Notes under the pieces: generated by a model
The model's database searches: none
Seen by the model: only the letters and a program-made list of their open reading frames with translations
Told to the model about the DNA's origin: nothing
Part shown: one piece after another, positions 1 through 12,240 of the stretch
Layout: each line of letters begins with the position of its first letter
Position numbering within the stretch: position 1 is the first letter of the stretch
Source of the DNA: Fasciola hepatica
Taxonomy: Eukaryota; Platyhelminthes; Trematoda; Plagiorchiida; Fasciolidae
Length of the DNA stretch: 64,000 bases
Reading direction: 5' to 3'
NCBI GenBank assembly: GCA_948099385.1
Contig: CANUEZ040000103.1
Span: 7,612,501 to 7,676,500 of the forward strand
Program-made: the position numbers and the translations under genes

Positions 1-12
1 TGGCTGCGTCGC

Positions 13-348
13 ATGAAGCTCAATTTATGCTTCCTGTTTAAGCTGTACCACCGTACGGCCTTTTCGTGTACTGAACTCATTCGTCTCACTCCCTCCACGA
101 ATTATGTCCTACGCAATCGGTCATTGCAGCTCTCTATTCCTAGATCAAAACTAGCGTTAAGATCTAACTTCTTCCTTATAAAATACTCAAAGTTATGGAA
201 TAAACTCCCGCTAAACATCCGCGAGAGTGTCTCAGTTTCCCAGTTCAGAGGCTCGCTGAATCACTTCTTGACTGTTCCCAATGTGATCCTTCTTACCGGC
301 CAGACCGTTACCGAAGAGGTGGCCTACGAAAACGGGTTTGATTACTAG
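13..348 (+). pseudogene. CR1-like LINE ORF2, C-terminal end only
   Basis: About 110 codons resembling the far C-terminus of a CR1/Jockey-type non-LTR reverse transcriptase polyprotein. The diagnostic stretch reads FFLIKYSKLWNKLPLNIRES, followed by a hydrophobic FRGSLNHFL tail. The same layout ends the better preserved LINE at 4187-6456 (YSRIWNKLSLHI). The window edge cuts off the upstream RT domain. The frame stays open to a TAG at about 346, so the end of the ORF looks genuine. In such elements this region follows the RT thumb and contains no catalytic residues. It is a retroelement fragment and not a host gene. Confidence 0.72.
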
Positions 349-2486
349 GATTATTGCACCAGAATATTTATTTCTCGCCCGATCACAAACGCCAGTGCAA
401 CTATTTCTTCTTACGTTATATTGCACACAATCTTACTACTGTAGCCACAGTTTGCTGACTTTTGTAACTATACCCAGTTTAGTGCTTGCCGGTTCTCCTA
501 ATTTTAGACAATGTTCGTGTTCTATTGCCAACCTAAGTTCCTTAGCCTTAGATGTCTCTGCAGCAAATAGGTATGTGGCTTGAGATCCTAGTACACTGAG
601 TTCCGCCGTCTACCACCTTACCTGATCCTTTACTCCTTTCCCGTTCCTTTTGGCTGCCACCACCAGCCCGGGTTTTATGTCCGGCCTCATTTAGCCTTTT
701 TTAATCATCTCATTTCATAATCTCTCATCCCAGAAGCATACCTGCCAGTACCTACTTGGTGGCCTGTCATCTTGTCTCATCCCTGTACCTACCATCCACC
801 AACCACTATCATATTCCCTCTTATACACCACACTATTTCCTATCAGCTGAGCTAGACTCATCTACACCAGCTAGCCCGGAATGGTCTCTGATGGTCTTAG
901 GCATGGTCTGGCGCTGTATGAGACTGATACACGTATGACAGCTTGTGCTTTACAACGTTCGTTGTCCTACTCCGTGTGTTTGCATAGTCCCACTCTGCAT
1001 GATAACAATTTTCTCTAACGCATCACCACCGATGCCCCAGCGCTTCTTTCTGCATTCTTACTTAATTGCTCTTCAGAACTTCGAATTGCGTGCAAACCAT
1101 TTATTCTTTGAAATTCAGACGCAGCAGCCCACCCGGTTTACGCTATCTTGCAAGCCTAAAGTAGTACTTATCAACCCTACGCTATTTAAACTCTCGAATT
1201 TAAACCCAGAACAAATTATGAAATGTGCCACCGACCGTTCATATAAACCCAACCAGTTCATTATTAACTGTCGCCACTTATTATTATCACTCAGCTTGAA
1301 CCACGTCCAGGCTGCTAACATCATTTATTTCAGGTTTGTCGTCGTCCACTCTCTCGGGCTCCACTTTCGGTGACCAAGGTCCACACCTCGACCCGTACTG
1401 ACAGAGACCTAAACGGAATTTTTTATACCGAACGGAATTGCAATCGAGCCACTCGACCTAAAACACTCCCAACTGCTTACCAGTTGATTGACAGGCCTCT
1501 TCTGACGCAACACCTCTGCTACTGATGTCACTGCTGGAGTCTTCGCAAACATGTTCCTTACCCCGCCTGATGATCTATACCCACGAGATGCTGCACATCA
1601 CACTGGTCTCATATGAAACAGTCCAATTTCAGAGCCAGAATACGCAACACAGGAATTTTCTACTCATTAAATTTCGGTACGCCATCCGAAAGCAAGTCCA
1701 CTTATCCCCCCATCCGTGGTTCCCAATGATGACACCGAATATCACTGAGAATAAATAAGTCAATATATTTTTGTCAGCTTAACAGAACAATAAGGCGCGA
1801 GCCTACGCGGAGGTTTTTCACTCAGTTTTCTTTTGCAAGATTCCATTTTTCTTTTAATCGTTACCCGGCTTGAAACTGATTCTTCGCCAATTCAAGGCCT
1901 TCAAGTTGCGCTCCTTTTTTCTGAATGATACGGGTTATTGATCCTGAACCTAAACTCACCTTTCATATGGATTGCTGTTTCCTCCACATTCATCAACGTT
2001 TCCTAGTCCACTTTCACGCAGTTTGTTCGTGTCTCCTCTTTTCATGATGCACTCCGTTTATTGAGATCGGGAATATCCGTCATTCCGGGCCATCATCGTC
2101 TTCAAAGTGAGCCGTTCTCATATTCACCAAAGTTCACGAGTGTACTCCCATTCATTTCTTTCATTTCTTCATGTTCATAACATATACCGTTCATGGAACC
2201 CCAATAAGCCTCCGTAATCCACAGCTTGCACTATTTTGGTTTATAACGCATCCTTAGCGCTATATTTTCACGACATATTCTGCATTCCCACGGGCCACCA
2301 CCAGCCAACCCGGATTCGAAACTAAACCGTATTTGCCGCGCGAACCTTTATAATTTCGGTTGATTAAAACTAGCTCTAGCTGTGCTGCTCTTCCTCTGAC
2401 GATTTTGACTAACGTTCTTGAAATATTTGTATAGTTCATTGTTTTGAGTAATGTTGTACACCATGATCATGCGCTTGCGCGTGCGT
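349..2486. other. No gene recognised; possible LINE 3' trailer
   Basis: About 2.1 kb of pyrimidine-rich sequence with only short open frames (up to 142 codons at 945-1373) that resemble no family. Its position between a LINE ORF2 C-terminus and an (ATT)n tail suggests a long 3' untranslated region plus unrelated inserts. Around 2282-2360 there is weak similarity to the dispersed repeat at 17275-17330 (shared CGAAAC and TTTATAATTTC words). Confidence 0.35.
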
Positions 2487-2532
2487 CTCGACCATGGTCG
2501 AGAAATATACCATTATTATTATTATTATTATT
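2487..2532 (+). repeat. Palindrome plus (ATT)n tail, probable LINE 3' terminus
   Basis: A perfect 16-base palindrome, CTCGACCATGGTCGAG (2487-2502), is followed by GAAATATACC and a run of ATT to 2532. A related ending, GACCACGGTCGAGAAATATA plus an AATAA-rich tail, occurs at 9823-9865. Short tandem tails are typical of CR1/RTE-type elements integrated by target-primed reverse transcription. Calling this a LINE end is inference. Confidence 0.45.
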
Positions 2533-4186
2533 CCGGCAGTGAAGAGCGGATAACAAACGAGGGAAGATGCGGGATAGGGTCGAAGTGATCAGGCAAGAGT
2601 GGGTCTAATTATTTGATCAATGCAGGTGCGAAATGTAGTGACGGACCAGAGGAATCGGGCAGTGATAGATCAAACGGTGTGGAATTGTAAGAGCACATCA
2701 TGACGTAACGTTGTCTTTACAATCGATGGAACATGAAAGAGCGAACCACACCGGAAGGCACAGAAAGATGCCTGTAGCGAGCAATAAACGGATCAAGGGA
2801 TAAAAGCAATGACCGGGGAGACACAGGTAAGCAATCACCAATCAGATCATTTTAATGCAGATAAAACACGAAGGAGGCGGACAAGGGAGCAGGACGCCCC
2901 GAGATAAGTGAACCAATAATAGAACTAAGAGGCCACAAAACACGAATGCGCAGCGGCGTTGGGGCAATGGACCTGGAGAGCTGTGCGCCAGCAGACAATT
3001 GAACAGGTGGATACTAGCCGGGACACTGGAAGGAACCACAGAGAACTCGTGGAGCCAAGAGAGGAAATTATGGTGGTGGTGATTAGATAATAAATGTGAC
3101 TGTAAAAGATGCGAAGTTTGGAGCGGCAAGTTCTAATATGCGGGTTGGTCTTGGGTGCGGGTGCGATTGGTGCATCTCGGCATTGGGCATGAGGAGGGAG
3201 AAAAAGGAGGGATTTAACAGAACGACAGGTATAAGAATGCTATCAATGGGCGTTCTGAGCAGAGGGTAATACCAAGCGCATAGAGGATAGAAGCCAGCAA
3301 TGATGGCAGGTGGGAAAAGAGATAATGGTGAGCATCGACAGAGAGGAGTAGTTAGGACGATAGTGACTCAACGCCGTGAAAGTTGATGGAGAGAGAGAGA
3401 GGCAATAGAAGGACAAAACGGGTAGGTGTGCACACCGTGGTAGGGCGACAAAAATGGGAAGTGGTAACAGCTGATAAGAGCTATAGGTGAAAAAGCTGTG
3501 GCGGAAAAAGGATGAGAAGCATACAATTTTCAACCGACAGCATTGGGTTCGGTAGTCCCAGAAAAGTTAGAGCTTGCCATCCACAACCGGTGCTAGTGGG
3601 TGGGACTAGCCGTGCGCTGGGCACGCAACCTGAAAAACACTTCGTGAAATGAACACAAGAGGTGTGATCCACCAGTCTAATTGCGCTCGCTCATCGTTGC
3701 AGACGGCCTGCACGCCCGATGTGCGCCGGCCATAGCGCTGGATCTGACCGCGCCTCGAACTGTTGGGGGTGGCACGAGTGTTCATGGATAATTGTACAGG
3801 GGACAAAGCAACCGCGATGGGGTTGCATGATCCCGGAACAACTGGCCAAGACGTGAGACCATGGACAGGAGAGCCAACGGAAACAGCGAGTGGTAGACGA
3901 CCGTGTAGCAACATTATCCAGGTGCACCTGCCAGGGAGATAATAAGTACAGTGCCCGAAGTGGTTGGCCGTCACTGAGGATCACTGGAAAGGGAAAAGGG
4001 ATAGGGGAGAGCAGTCTGGGTATGCCCCAGCTGAGAATCAACTGATAATGAGGAGAAAAAAGTGAATATGATGGGTAAGAGATGAAAGTAGGTGAGCAAT
4101 GGGGTCATCTTATGATGTCAGGAGGTAGGTTTGCTATGGATCAGTGAAGGCAATGACCTCGGTTCTAGGCACTAGAGAGTGAAGTA
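2533..4186. other. No gene recognised
   Basis: A purine-rich stretch with overlapping short minus-strand frames (up to 122 codons at 3606-3974) that match nothing recognisable. It lies directly upstream of the LINE endonuclease remnant at 4187 and may be a degraded 5' part of that element. There is no sequence proof of this. Confidence 0.3.
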
Positions 4187-6456
4187 TTGTCGTGCATGGG
4201 GCTAACCTACTGGTCTGTGGCGCAGAGGAAGTGGAGTTACAGTGTGGGGCTTCTTTCAAAGACCGGATCGGTGGAGACGAGCTCATTGGTGAGCAGCATA
4301 GCATTGGGGACTGTTAAAAATAACCATAAAATGATTATCTGCCATTTGGCCCCCAGTGGCCCAGATAAGCCCGTGCATCCTTCCAACAATACATTCCTAT
4401 GCAGAAATTGGGCCTTGCCAGTCATGCTAATTCGCCAGAAAGAATGGGGTGATTATTTCCTCACCCATGACCCGCAGTATGCTGCTGATATTTTCTAATC
4501 CCTCTTTTCCGACTGTCTGAAAAAACTGCCCAAATCTTCCCAGGCTGTACCTAAAAAGAGATCCCTTTGCCTTGCCACTTCATAAGAAGTATTACGAACT
4601 TCTCAGACAACTACAAAATCCCAACGACTTTTCAATTTTTATTCGTCTAAGGCGCCTTTCCATACTTCTCCAATGACAAGATAATACGCGTCTTCATGAC
4701 CAAGAAGATAAGGCATAGAATCATCCCAACAAGTCGCAACATCTTTCTACGTTGCATAAGTCTACAAACGGCGATAGTAGGGCTGAAATCCAACTTCTGG
4801 TTCTGAATAACAACTCGCTTATCACCTAACCACTCTGTATAGATAAAGCCTTTAATGCATTCTTTGCTTACGTCGTGGCTCCAGCTTCTGTCATTGCCCC
4901 TCCCCCATCTTGACCGCTTGCTGGCTCTGACATTTCTATGATTCCCTTTAATGTCAGAAATGTTTCTTAGCTACTATCCAACAGCAAACCCTCCTATTGA
5001 TTAGACCCCGATGGCTCAGCACCAGTTGCTCCTATCAATGGCGGACCGCATCTCCCTTGTTGCTGCTTAACCTTTCCACTTTCACCGGAGGGTAGCACCG
5101 TACTTGCTAATTGGAAGCGCTTGGTAATCGCTCCCATTCATAAAAAGGAAACTTAACAAGAGGTATCCGATTATCGTCCCATAAACCGTACTCCCATCTT
5201 ATCCAGAATTATGGAAAGATAGTCAAAGCTCACATTAATAACTATTTATTATGCCTCAATCTAAATACTAACAGCCAACATGGATTCCTTCGTCCACTGT
5301 CCCGCATAACTTGTCAGTATGATTTTATGAATCTCGTAACCGACTGTACCTCAACCCCACTCTTTGACAAATCTACGATCATTTGGCTTTGTCGATCCAA
5401 TTCTTCCTTGATTCTCATCCCAATTATCTCATCGCTTACAGAACGTCCTAATTACTGGTTACACCTCTAATCCCAAGCCTGTTACTAGTGGTGTTATTCA
5501 TGGCAGTGTTTTGGGCCCCCTGCTTTTCCTCCTATATATAAATGATATGTTTCCAACAATACTTAGTGGCAAGCCGTTTTTGTTTGCGGACGACACTAAG
5601 ATGATTTACACTCGTTTCGCCCGGCAACCTCAGTTCTACTATCCCTTAGTTCTCTGCTGGTCTAACCGCTCTTGATGAATGGTGCTCAACCTGGGCGATG
5701 AAATTCTCCACCGACAAGTGTATTTTTCTTACTTACAAATGCAAGGTTCCTCCCGGTTCTTTATGCATCGGCGGTTCACCCATCGACAGCTAGCTCTTAG
5801 CAAGAGACCTCGGCTCAAGTTATTATTGCTCTTTCAACTTTTCGAAACATGTTGTCTTCCAAACGGCGAAGGCTAAAAAGTGTCTTGGTCTTCTGTTCAG
5901 ATCCTTTCAGCTTAGGGAGAGCATTCTTTGCATGTACAAAGTACATGCCAGGCGCCTTCTCGAAAGTTGTCCCTTAATCTCCACTAGTATGAAAAATTCC
6001 GACAGGATTATTATTGAATGTATTCAAAGAAGATTCACAAAGCAGCTTGTTGCTTGGTCGTCTAACTTAAACTACAGGGAACGATGCTTATCGCTCAAAG
6101 TTGGACCATTATTGCTTCGTCGCATCAAGCTAACTTTGGTATTTCCGTATAAGCTATTGACTAGGCAGTGCTATTCCTCCAACCAGTTGTGCTTCTCCCC
6201 GAATGCTGGATATTCACTCATTAATAGACAGTATACTATTACCACACCCTCCGCGAGGACTGTTCTACGCTCTAAATTCTTGCTCTTCACGTACTCCAGA
6301 ATCTGGAATAAACTTTCTTTGCACATCAAATCTTCTCAGTCAAAGTATGCATTCGTGCATGCCATTGATAAATTCCTTTCTGTCCCAGCTGTTTCGCACT
6401 TATTCAACGTTCACATAACCGAAAGTCAAGCTTACGAGAAAGGCATCGACTTTTAA
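4187..6456 (+). pseudogene. CR1-like LINE ORF2 (endonuclease end, RT, C-terminus), frameshifted
   Basis: A non-LTR retrotransposon polyprotein remnant read across several frames. 4187-4497 resembles the end of the endonuclease and the linker (CRNWALPV, GDYFLTHDPQ). About 5100-5220 gives RT fingers (LANWKRLVIAPIHKKET and, after a stop, SDYRPIN). 5463-5672 gives the palm, with GVIHGSVLGPLLFLLYIND and the catalytic FLFADDTKMIY intact. A one-base frame change then leads to LTALDEWCSTWAMKFSTDKC (about 5660-5720), the thumb at about 5830-5930, and a 174-codon open C-terminal tail (5932-6456) ending in YSRIWNKL. The YADD-equivalent box is preserved, but stops and at least three frameshifts make it non-coding as a whole. 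It is less decayed than the LINE copies at 20-22 kb and belongs to a different family. Confidence 0.82.
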
Positions 6457-6904
6457 GCCGTTGCTCTGCTTTCTCGTTTTACCTCACCTTCCTGAATAAC
6501 TTCACCGCCTTTGAAATTCTAATTGCTTTGTTTGATCGCTTCTCCTAGACTTCGCCATCGACATATGTAAAGTATGTTTGCGTCCACTAACTGTCTTTCC
6601 ATGACATCCTATAGGATCCTGCCAACTTAACTTTGAAATAAATCCTTCCAGATGCGTTCGCATTTATAGAGGCAACCGTAATACTCCCCAGAGATCGTCA
6701 ATATGCCCCATCTGCTCCACGATTTATTACCTTCATTTAGTTATATCGCGTCTGTGGCCCTGAAACCAACCTCAAAATCGCTATGGAAATGGCATCAGTG
6801 ACCAACTTTTGGTCGGCTATATATCTATATATATTTGTATATATAAAATATATATATACTTGTACATATACTCATTATTGTCCTGTTATTATTAACACAA
6901 GCAT
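6457..6904. other. No gene; LINE 3' trailer or unique sequence
   Basis: No coding signal was found. An AT-rich tract of alternating TA and TATA words lies at 6818-6872. It separates the LINE ORF end from the tandem repeats that follow. Confidence 0.35.
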
Positions 6905-7710
6905 AGTGAGTAACTCAAAGCTCCTTGATATTTCTCAGCTTACAATGCCCCTTTTCCGCACCAGGCCACACCACATATACTTCCCTCACCACCTCCGCGA
7001 TTTTGAACTGGAAAATCCAGTCTTATTTATCCCACTTAGCGTGACTCACTAACTGAACGCAACACCCAGTTACAACGTCACCAATTCTGCTTCCAACCTA
7101 TCCCTCCAGCTAGGTTTTTTCCCTTATCTCATGCAGAATTTACTTGTTCTCTTCTACTGAATAACTACTCCAGATCAAATCCTTAACCCGTTATTGAATC
7201 TTACGGCTATCAGTAATCCACGGTTTACCGTCTCCTTTTTTTAATCTCACGTGTCATAGACCGAGCTTTGCTTTAGTCCATCTACCAATGGACCAATATT
7301 GAAGCCCATATACCCCGCCATTCTCCATAGCACTTTTTTTCGCCATTCTGGTTTTTTGTACGAATCCTCACCTATTTACTGATCCGTGTATGTCTCGCTC
7401 CTTCAACGATTCACCTTCTTGTCTGTCTCCTATTCTATAGAAACAGAATGGGCATTAACTCCACACTCCTTGATATCCTTTTACTTACGTTTCCTCCTTT
7501 CCACACCAGGTCCCACCACATGTACTTCCTAGACCACCTCTGCGATTTTCAACTGGAAAATCCAGTCTCACCTATCCAACTGAACTCAACACCCAGTTGT
7601 GACGTCGCCAATCCTGTCCTCACCCTATCCCCCAGCTAACGTTTTCAGTAATTTCATGCAGAATTTCGTAATTTCTTCTGCTGAATGACTACCCTAGGCG
7701 AAATACTAAC
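6905..7710 (+). repeat. Degenerate tandem duplication, period about 545 bp
   Basis: The segment 6905-7180 is repeated at 7450-7710. Both copies contain TCCTTGATAT, then CCACACCAGG-type words, CACCACCT, GCGATTTT.AACTGGAAAATC, CAACACCCAGTT and finally TCATGCAGAATTT. The copies differ by many substitutions, so the duplication is old. No protein is supported; short frames in both copies merely echo each other. Confidence 0.7.
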
Positions 7711-7869
7711 TTTCCCATCGAAAGTTTTAGCCACACGTAGGCGTTTCCTTTTTTAGTCTCTTTTTTCATGGCCTCAATCTGTCTTAGAGATCCGCTGCAT
7801 CGATGAGCCCGTCGTTCACTTTTGTTCTTCTTTCCGTTAACCGTTGATCCTCAGCTGGGTTATACCCAG

Positions 7870-8183
7870 ACTGCAACTCTCAATCTCATTTCCCTTGTCA
7901 CAGTCTTTTGCGTCCGACCGCTTTCGCATGACCCATCTGATGATTGCACCCACGTATACATATATATACCTTTGGCATGCACCACTCACCTTTCTCCCCC
8001 CTTCCCATTAGATTGTGCCACCTAACACCATAATTTGCATATACATAATAATAAAAAAAATCGTTTCGTCCTTCAGTGATACGTTCTCGCCCTCACCTTA
8101 TTAGTATTAGACTCCAATGTGCCACGGTTTTACTTCCGACAGCTTTCCTATTACCCGTCTGATGATCGCGCCCACGTATGCAG

Positions 8184-8228
<45 letters not shown>

Positions 8229-8500
8229 TCATGCTCCACTCGCTTTTCTCCTCCCTCCTTACTAGATCGTGCCATTTCTGAACATAATTTGCATACATAT
8301 CTTTTGAAAAAACGTTTTGCCCTTTGGTGATAGGTGCTTGCCTTCACTTAATTCCTCTGTCTCAGGCTAGAACTCAGCGGTCTCATCCAGACTGCTATCT
8401 TCCTTTTTTCCCCATTCTTCTTCCAGATCATACCCTCTACTATTGTTTTGTTCCTTGTTTCCAAATTGAACTCCTATCCTCATCCACCACCTACCTGATA
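7870..8500 (+). repeat. Tandem array of about 240-275 bp units with internal TA tract
   Basis: Two clear units (about 7870-8109 and 8110-8387) and the start of a third share AGACT, CATCTGATGAT/CGTCTGATGAT, GCGCCCACGTAT, a TA-rich core, TAGAT.GTGCCA and CATAATTTGCATA. In the second unit the TA core has expanded into a 41-base (TA)n microsatellite (8185-8225). In the first it is only ATACATATATATACC. This shows microsatellite birth inside a minisatellite unit. Confidence 0.68.
8185..8225. repeat. (TA)n microsatellite
   Basis: About 41 bases of uninterrupted TA dinucleotide within the second unit of the tandem array. Confidence 0.95.
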
Positions 8501-8520
8501 TCTCCCTAAATATCTACTAT

Positions 8521-9037
8521 CACCCAACTACCCTAGAAAACTACCAGTCTCCATCTAGGGGTCCCTAATAGACCGGCTCACTAGCCGAACGATAACTGAT
8601 TGTTCAGATAACAAAATGTTCATCGTGTAGTTTCCATCAAAACGATAAGCATAACCCACAGCTGAAACACTCTCCAGACTGCCGCACTCATGATCTCTTT
8701 CAGATCGCATTGGTTACTTGGGTAGCCGTCGGCCAACTCGACGTTACTCCCGGATTACCGTAGGGACTAGACGATTTGGTCCATCGAATTGACAACGGCG
8801 TTAACCTATACTGTCGCCTGCTGACGTTATAAGAGGCACCGTACACGACTGACTATAATCCTATAGCCGGAGTAACTAACCCCTATGATAATCTCACCGG
8901 ATCGCGGAGCTGATTCCTGACACCAATCATCACCTCACACCCGCTCAATATCTATTTCTAATACTCCACTCCAACGGTTCAATTCTTTCCGCGTTGCAGT
9001 ACGATACCGAGGACCGGAACCTAGCCCTCGCCGCTGC
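8521..9037 (+). repeat. 517-bp repeat, copy 1 (uninterrupted)
   Basis: From CACCCAACTACCCTAG to CTCGCCGCTGC. By eye the sequence matches 15257-15644 followed by 16367-16495 with a single C/T difference (position 9021 against 16480). The copies lie 6.7 kb apart in direct orientation on either side of the BEL element. No coding potential was recognised. It could be a long terminal or satellite-like repeat, or the mark of a recent gene conversion. Sequence downstream of both copies is related but much more divergent. Confidence 0.85.
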
Positions 9038-9868
9038 CTAATTCGTCAAACCAGCCCCTCTTTGCCTGCTACCCTCAACATTCTACCCGCCATCAACTGC
9101 AACCGAGGTCTTTATGAAGCAGAATACCTATCACCTGCAGTCGACTGGAATGTGGCTAATAATTTTATACCGCATATACAGAAAATGTTTATCTTTATAC
9201 TCTTCCAAATTCTGCCTAGCCGCACCAGCAGCGTTTGTCAACACTAATCCGTTTCTTTGGCGGCTCTTCTGTGAAAGTCCATTATGCATAACTACACCAT
9301 TCATGCTCTTCATAATTTCACTGCAATCCTTGTGAAGCTTTTGCTTTCATGTGAATTTCCATATGACACTGAAATCACCCACACAAAATGTCCGTTTCAT
9401 TAACACCTTTAACTCACTTGCATTTATTTCACATGCTTCCCCCACAATTAATTGCTCAGTGATGTATCAGTGTTCTATATTTCGCTGGCATCTCTGACTG
9501 CGCGTAGATAGCCCCATGCGTATTCTACTTTTGACCTTGTTCTTTGGCACCTCGTCCGCCCGGTTACTCGTTGGTGACCGTCCATTTATCGTCTACATCG
9601 GCAATCCCACGTTTATCCAGCTATCCACACCGCCCTCACCGTATTCGAAACCGATTTGCAATCCCCGCTTCAACCATTACCACTTTAGTTCACTCAAACA
9701 ATATATGACTTTGCTGGTGTATTTCGGTTGCTGTGTGACTCATAAATTTAGAAATTGTGAAAACCTCACATTGATATATACGGCTGTATTCTCTGATCTT
9801 GTCTTGTGCATGTGTATTGACCACGGTCGAGAAATATACAATAATCAGTAATAAATAAATAATACGGG
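9038..9868 (+). repeat. Dispersed repeat family (divergent copy 1)
   Basis: Similar at a moderate level to 16496-17525. Shared blocks include CTCTTCCAAATTCTGCCTAG, ACTAATCCGTTTCTTTGGCG, TTGTTCTTTGG, CGAAACCG and ATACGGCTGTATTCTCTGAT. It ends in GGTCGAGAAATATACAATAATCAG and an AATAA-rich tail, like the ending at 2487-2532. The tail suggests the 3' end of a non-LTR element. Short open frames here are not supported as genes. Confidence 0.6.
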
Positions 9869-9899
9869 ACAAGCAAGGGAGGCGATTGCCGAATGTGCT

Positions 9900-10661
9900 A
9901 TGTTGCCTCCAACACTGGCAAACAATGGGGCTAGGGAAATCTTAAAGGATCTGTATGGACAAGAGCACGTAGTGGCTCGTTCACTGATTGACGGCTCACT
10001 GCAGGGTTCGAAGCCTCTGGTGGAATATTCGGATGCCCTGACCAAACTGTCGTTGAAAATGCTAAACTGTGAGGTTGCCTTTATGCAAATGAATTGCATG
10101 TCAGACCTCAATTCACTGCAGACTATGGAACGTATCACTTGAGTGCTACCAACGCGTCCTCAGGGTTTGTGGGCTAAGACCGTTGATGACATTTTGGGAA
10201 GAGGAGACGGACCGAGGTTCCAAGATCTGCAGCACTTAGTGTCCCTTGAGGCACGGATTGCTCGAAGTAGGTTTGGCAAACTGGCTGCCAATGGCAAGGC
10301 TCGCAGTTATTCGCGGTCATCCAGTTGGAGGAATTATGCAAGAACCCCGCATCTAGAAGCTACATGGTTCACGCCAGATCAGGGTAGTACTTTGTTGGTC
10401 GCATCTAATAGGTGCTCGGTATGTAATGGAATACACGCACTTAAAGAATGTCAGCGATTTCTGTCCCGTGATATACCCGGTCGTTGGGCATTGATTAAAC
10501 AAATCAAGGCCTATTTTTCGTATCTCAAGTGCGAACACCTGTCCAGCAACTGCTCTGTTTCCAAACCGTGTTCAACATCAGGTTGTCCGAAACGGCATTA
10601 CCGTCTACTGCATGGTGCAATGAAGCAGTGTACCGATCGAGTCACGCAAGATACAACATAA
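9900..10661 (+). pseudogene. BEL/Pao gag with zinc knuckles, one in-frame TGA
   Basis: Codons 1-80 resemble the DUF1759-type BEL gag core (AREILKDLYGQEHVVARSLI ... EYSDALTKLSLKML). A TGA at 10140-10142 interrupts the frame. The same frame then continues without shift through WAKTVDDIL, a basic serine-rich linker and a cysteine-histidine region (CSVCNGIHALKEC, then a knuckle ending PKRHYRLLH) typical of BEL gag. Because the frame is kept on both sides, this is one mutation or a readthrough codon and not a broken region. The N-terminus and start codon are not identifiable. Confidence 0.8.
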
Positions 10662-10670
10662 GGGCTACAG

Positions 10671-11190
10671 ATGGATAAGCTGGGTACTGACAATGCAAAA
10701 ATGCCTGAGCAGTGGACCAATAATTCTGCGGCTACTCTTAGACCACAATGTCGGGCCAGTTTAGGTGGTATACCGGTGCAAGTAGACGGACCGGTGGGCT
10801 CAGTGGAGACATACGCATCGCTGGACAGCGGGTCTAATGTGACTCTAACACAAATAGACATTATGAAGCTGGTGGGCCTGGAGGCATTACCGGCCTCACT
10901 TTGGATTTCGACCGTAAATGAGACTACCACTTGGAATTCGGGAATAACGGAGCTGCGACTGAATTTATCGTCAGAGAATGATTTCGTGAATACAGAGAGA
11001 GCATTTTGTGTTGAATGGCTACTAATCCAAGTGGCCCAGTACTGCACAGATGCAGACACTTTATCCCGGTCTCCCCTACATTGCGTCCAAAGACAAAATC
11101 TGGAGGATTCCAGAGTGCGAATCCTGATAGATGCCGACGTCCCAGAAGCAAATCAGGCATTAGAGCAAAGATGCGGCAAAAGAAAACAAC
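10671..11190 (+). pseudogene. BEL/Pao aspartic protease (DUF1758-type)
   Basis: The frame 10671-11213 contains PQCRASLGGIPVQVDGPVG, then the active-site box ASLDSGSNVTLTQ with DSGS intact (about residues 50-60). This is the usual form of the retropepsin site in BEL elements. The domain continues to about ELRLNLSSENDFV. Its 3' part should lead into an IVLG-type linker but drifts out of frame at about 11000-11200. The protease would cleave the polyprotein. This is the only catalytic site of this element that looks unchanged. Confidence 0.75.
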
Positions 11191-11193
11191 CAT

Positions 11194-12240
11194 ATGCTGT
11201 GCGACGATTTTAGAATCGATTGTTCTTGGTCCGATAAACCAGGTACCACGCTTTGTGGGGACAGTAAACCATATTGCGAGGGGGATTGTCCCATACGAGA
11301 ACAGATCGATCGACTATACAACGCCGGTTTCTGCAATGTGTGTGCGTCGAATAACTCTCCTTCATTAGAAGACAAACAGGCTGTTGATATGGTTTCCAAA
11401 GCCATAACCTAGTTGAACGGACACTATGAAGTTGCACTTACGTGAAGGAATCCTGAAGTGAGACTTTCGAGTAATTATATTGTGGCCAAAGAGAATTTGA
11501 ACGGCTTGAGGGAAAGGTTTGCGGTTGAACCTGAATTCTTCGACATATACTCTGCAATAATAGAGGGTTATTTGCGCCAGGGCCACGCCCGGTTATTGCC
11601 AGATGTAGATATAAAAATGGGTTTTGGGCCAAAGTAGTACTTGCCACATCACACAAGTACAAACCTCAAAAGACCTAGCAAGTTGAGGGTGATGTTTGAC
11701 TGTACGGCTGCATTCCAGGGACGCTCCTTGAATGATTACTTACTATAGGGACCGGACACGACAGCAAGCTCAGTTTGATTGTTGCTCCGTTTTTGAAAGG
11801 AACCTGTCGCGTTGGCTGCGGATATTCAAGAAATGTTCATGCATGTTCGAGTGTCGACGAGAGACAAGGGGGCACTGAGGTTTCTCTGGCGAAAAAATGG
11901 TCCACTAGGTGGTAAGCTTGTTGAATACCAAACGAATGCCCGCCCATTTGGTGCCACCTCCTCCCCCCTTTTGTGCAAATTTGACGTTATGTCGCACGGC
12001 AGACGATTGAGGAGGACAGTATGAGAATTTCATCTCAAAGGCCGTGTACACCAACTTCTATGTAGACGGCTGTCTTGTATCTTTGTTCACGCCGGAGAAT
12101 GCAATTGTTTTGCCATCCGGATGGGTGAGTTACTATCACAAGGCGGGTTCCGGCTGCATAAGTGGGTTTGTAATCGTAAGAAGGTGCCGGGTATTTTACC
12201 GAAATCTGAGCTGGCCCATTTTACTTTGGAAATAGATGAT
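11194..12240 (+). pseudogene. BEL/Pao reverse transcriptase, YVDD changed to YVDG
   Basis: Read mainly in one frame with stops: SLEDKQAVDMVSKAI, then [26 protein letters not shown] and SLNDYLL after TAG and TGA interruptions, then ALAADIQEMFMHVRVSTRDK and ALRFLWRKNG, ending with RPFGATSSP. The frame then shifts to NFYVDGCLVSLF at about 12053-12088, where the second aspartate of the catalytic YVDD box is glycine (GAC GGC). With at least four stops plus this loss, the RT cannot function. These landmarks are the standard BEL/Pao RT order. Confidence 0.8.
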
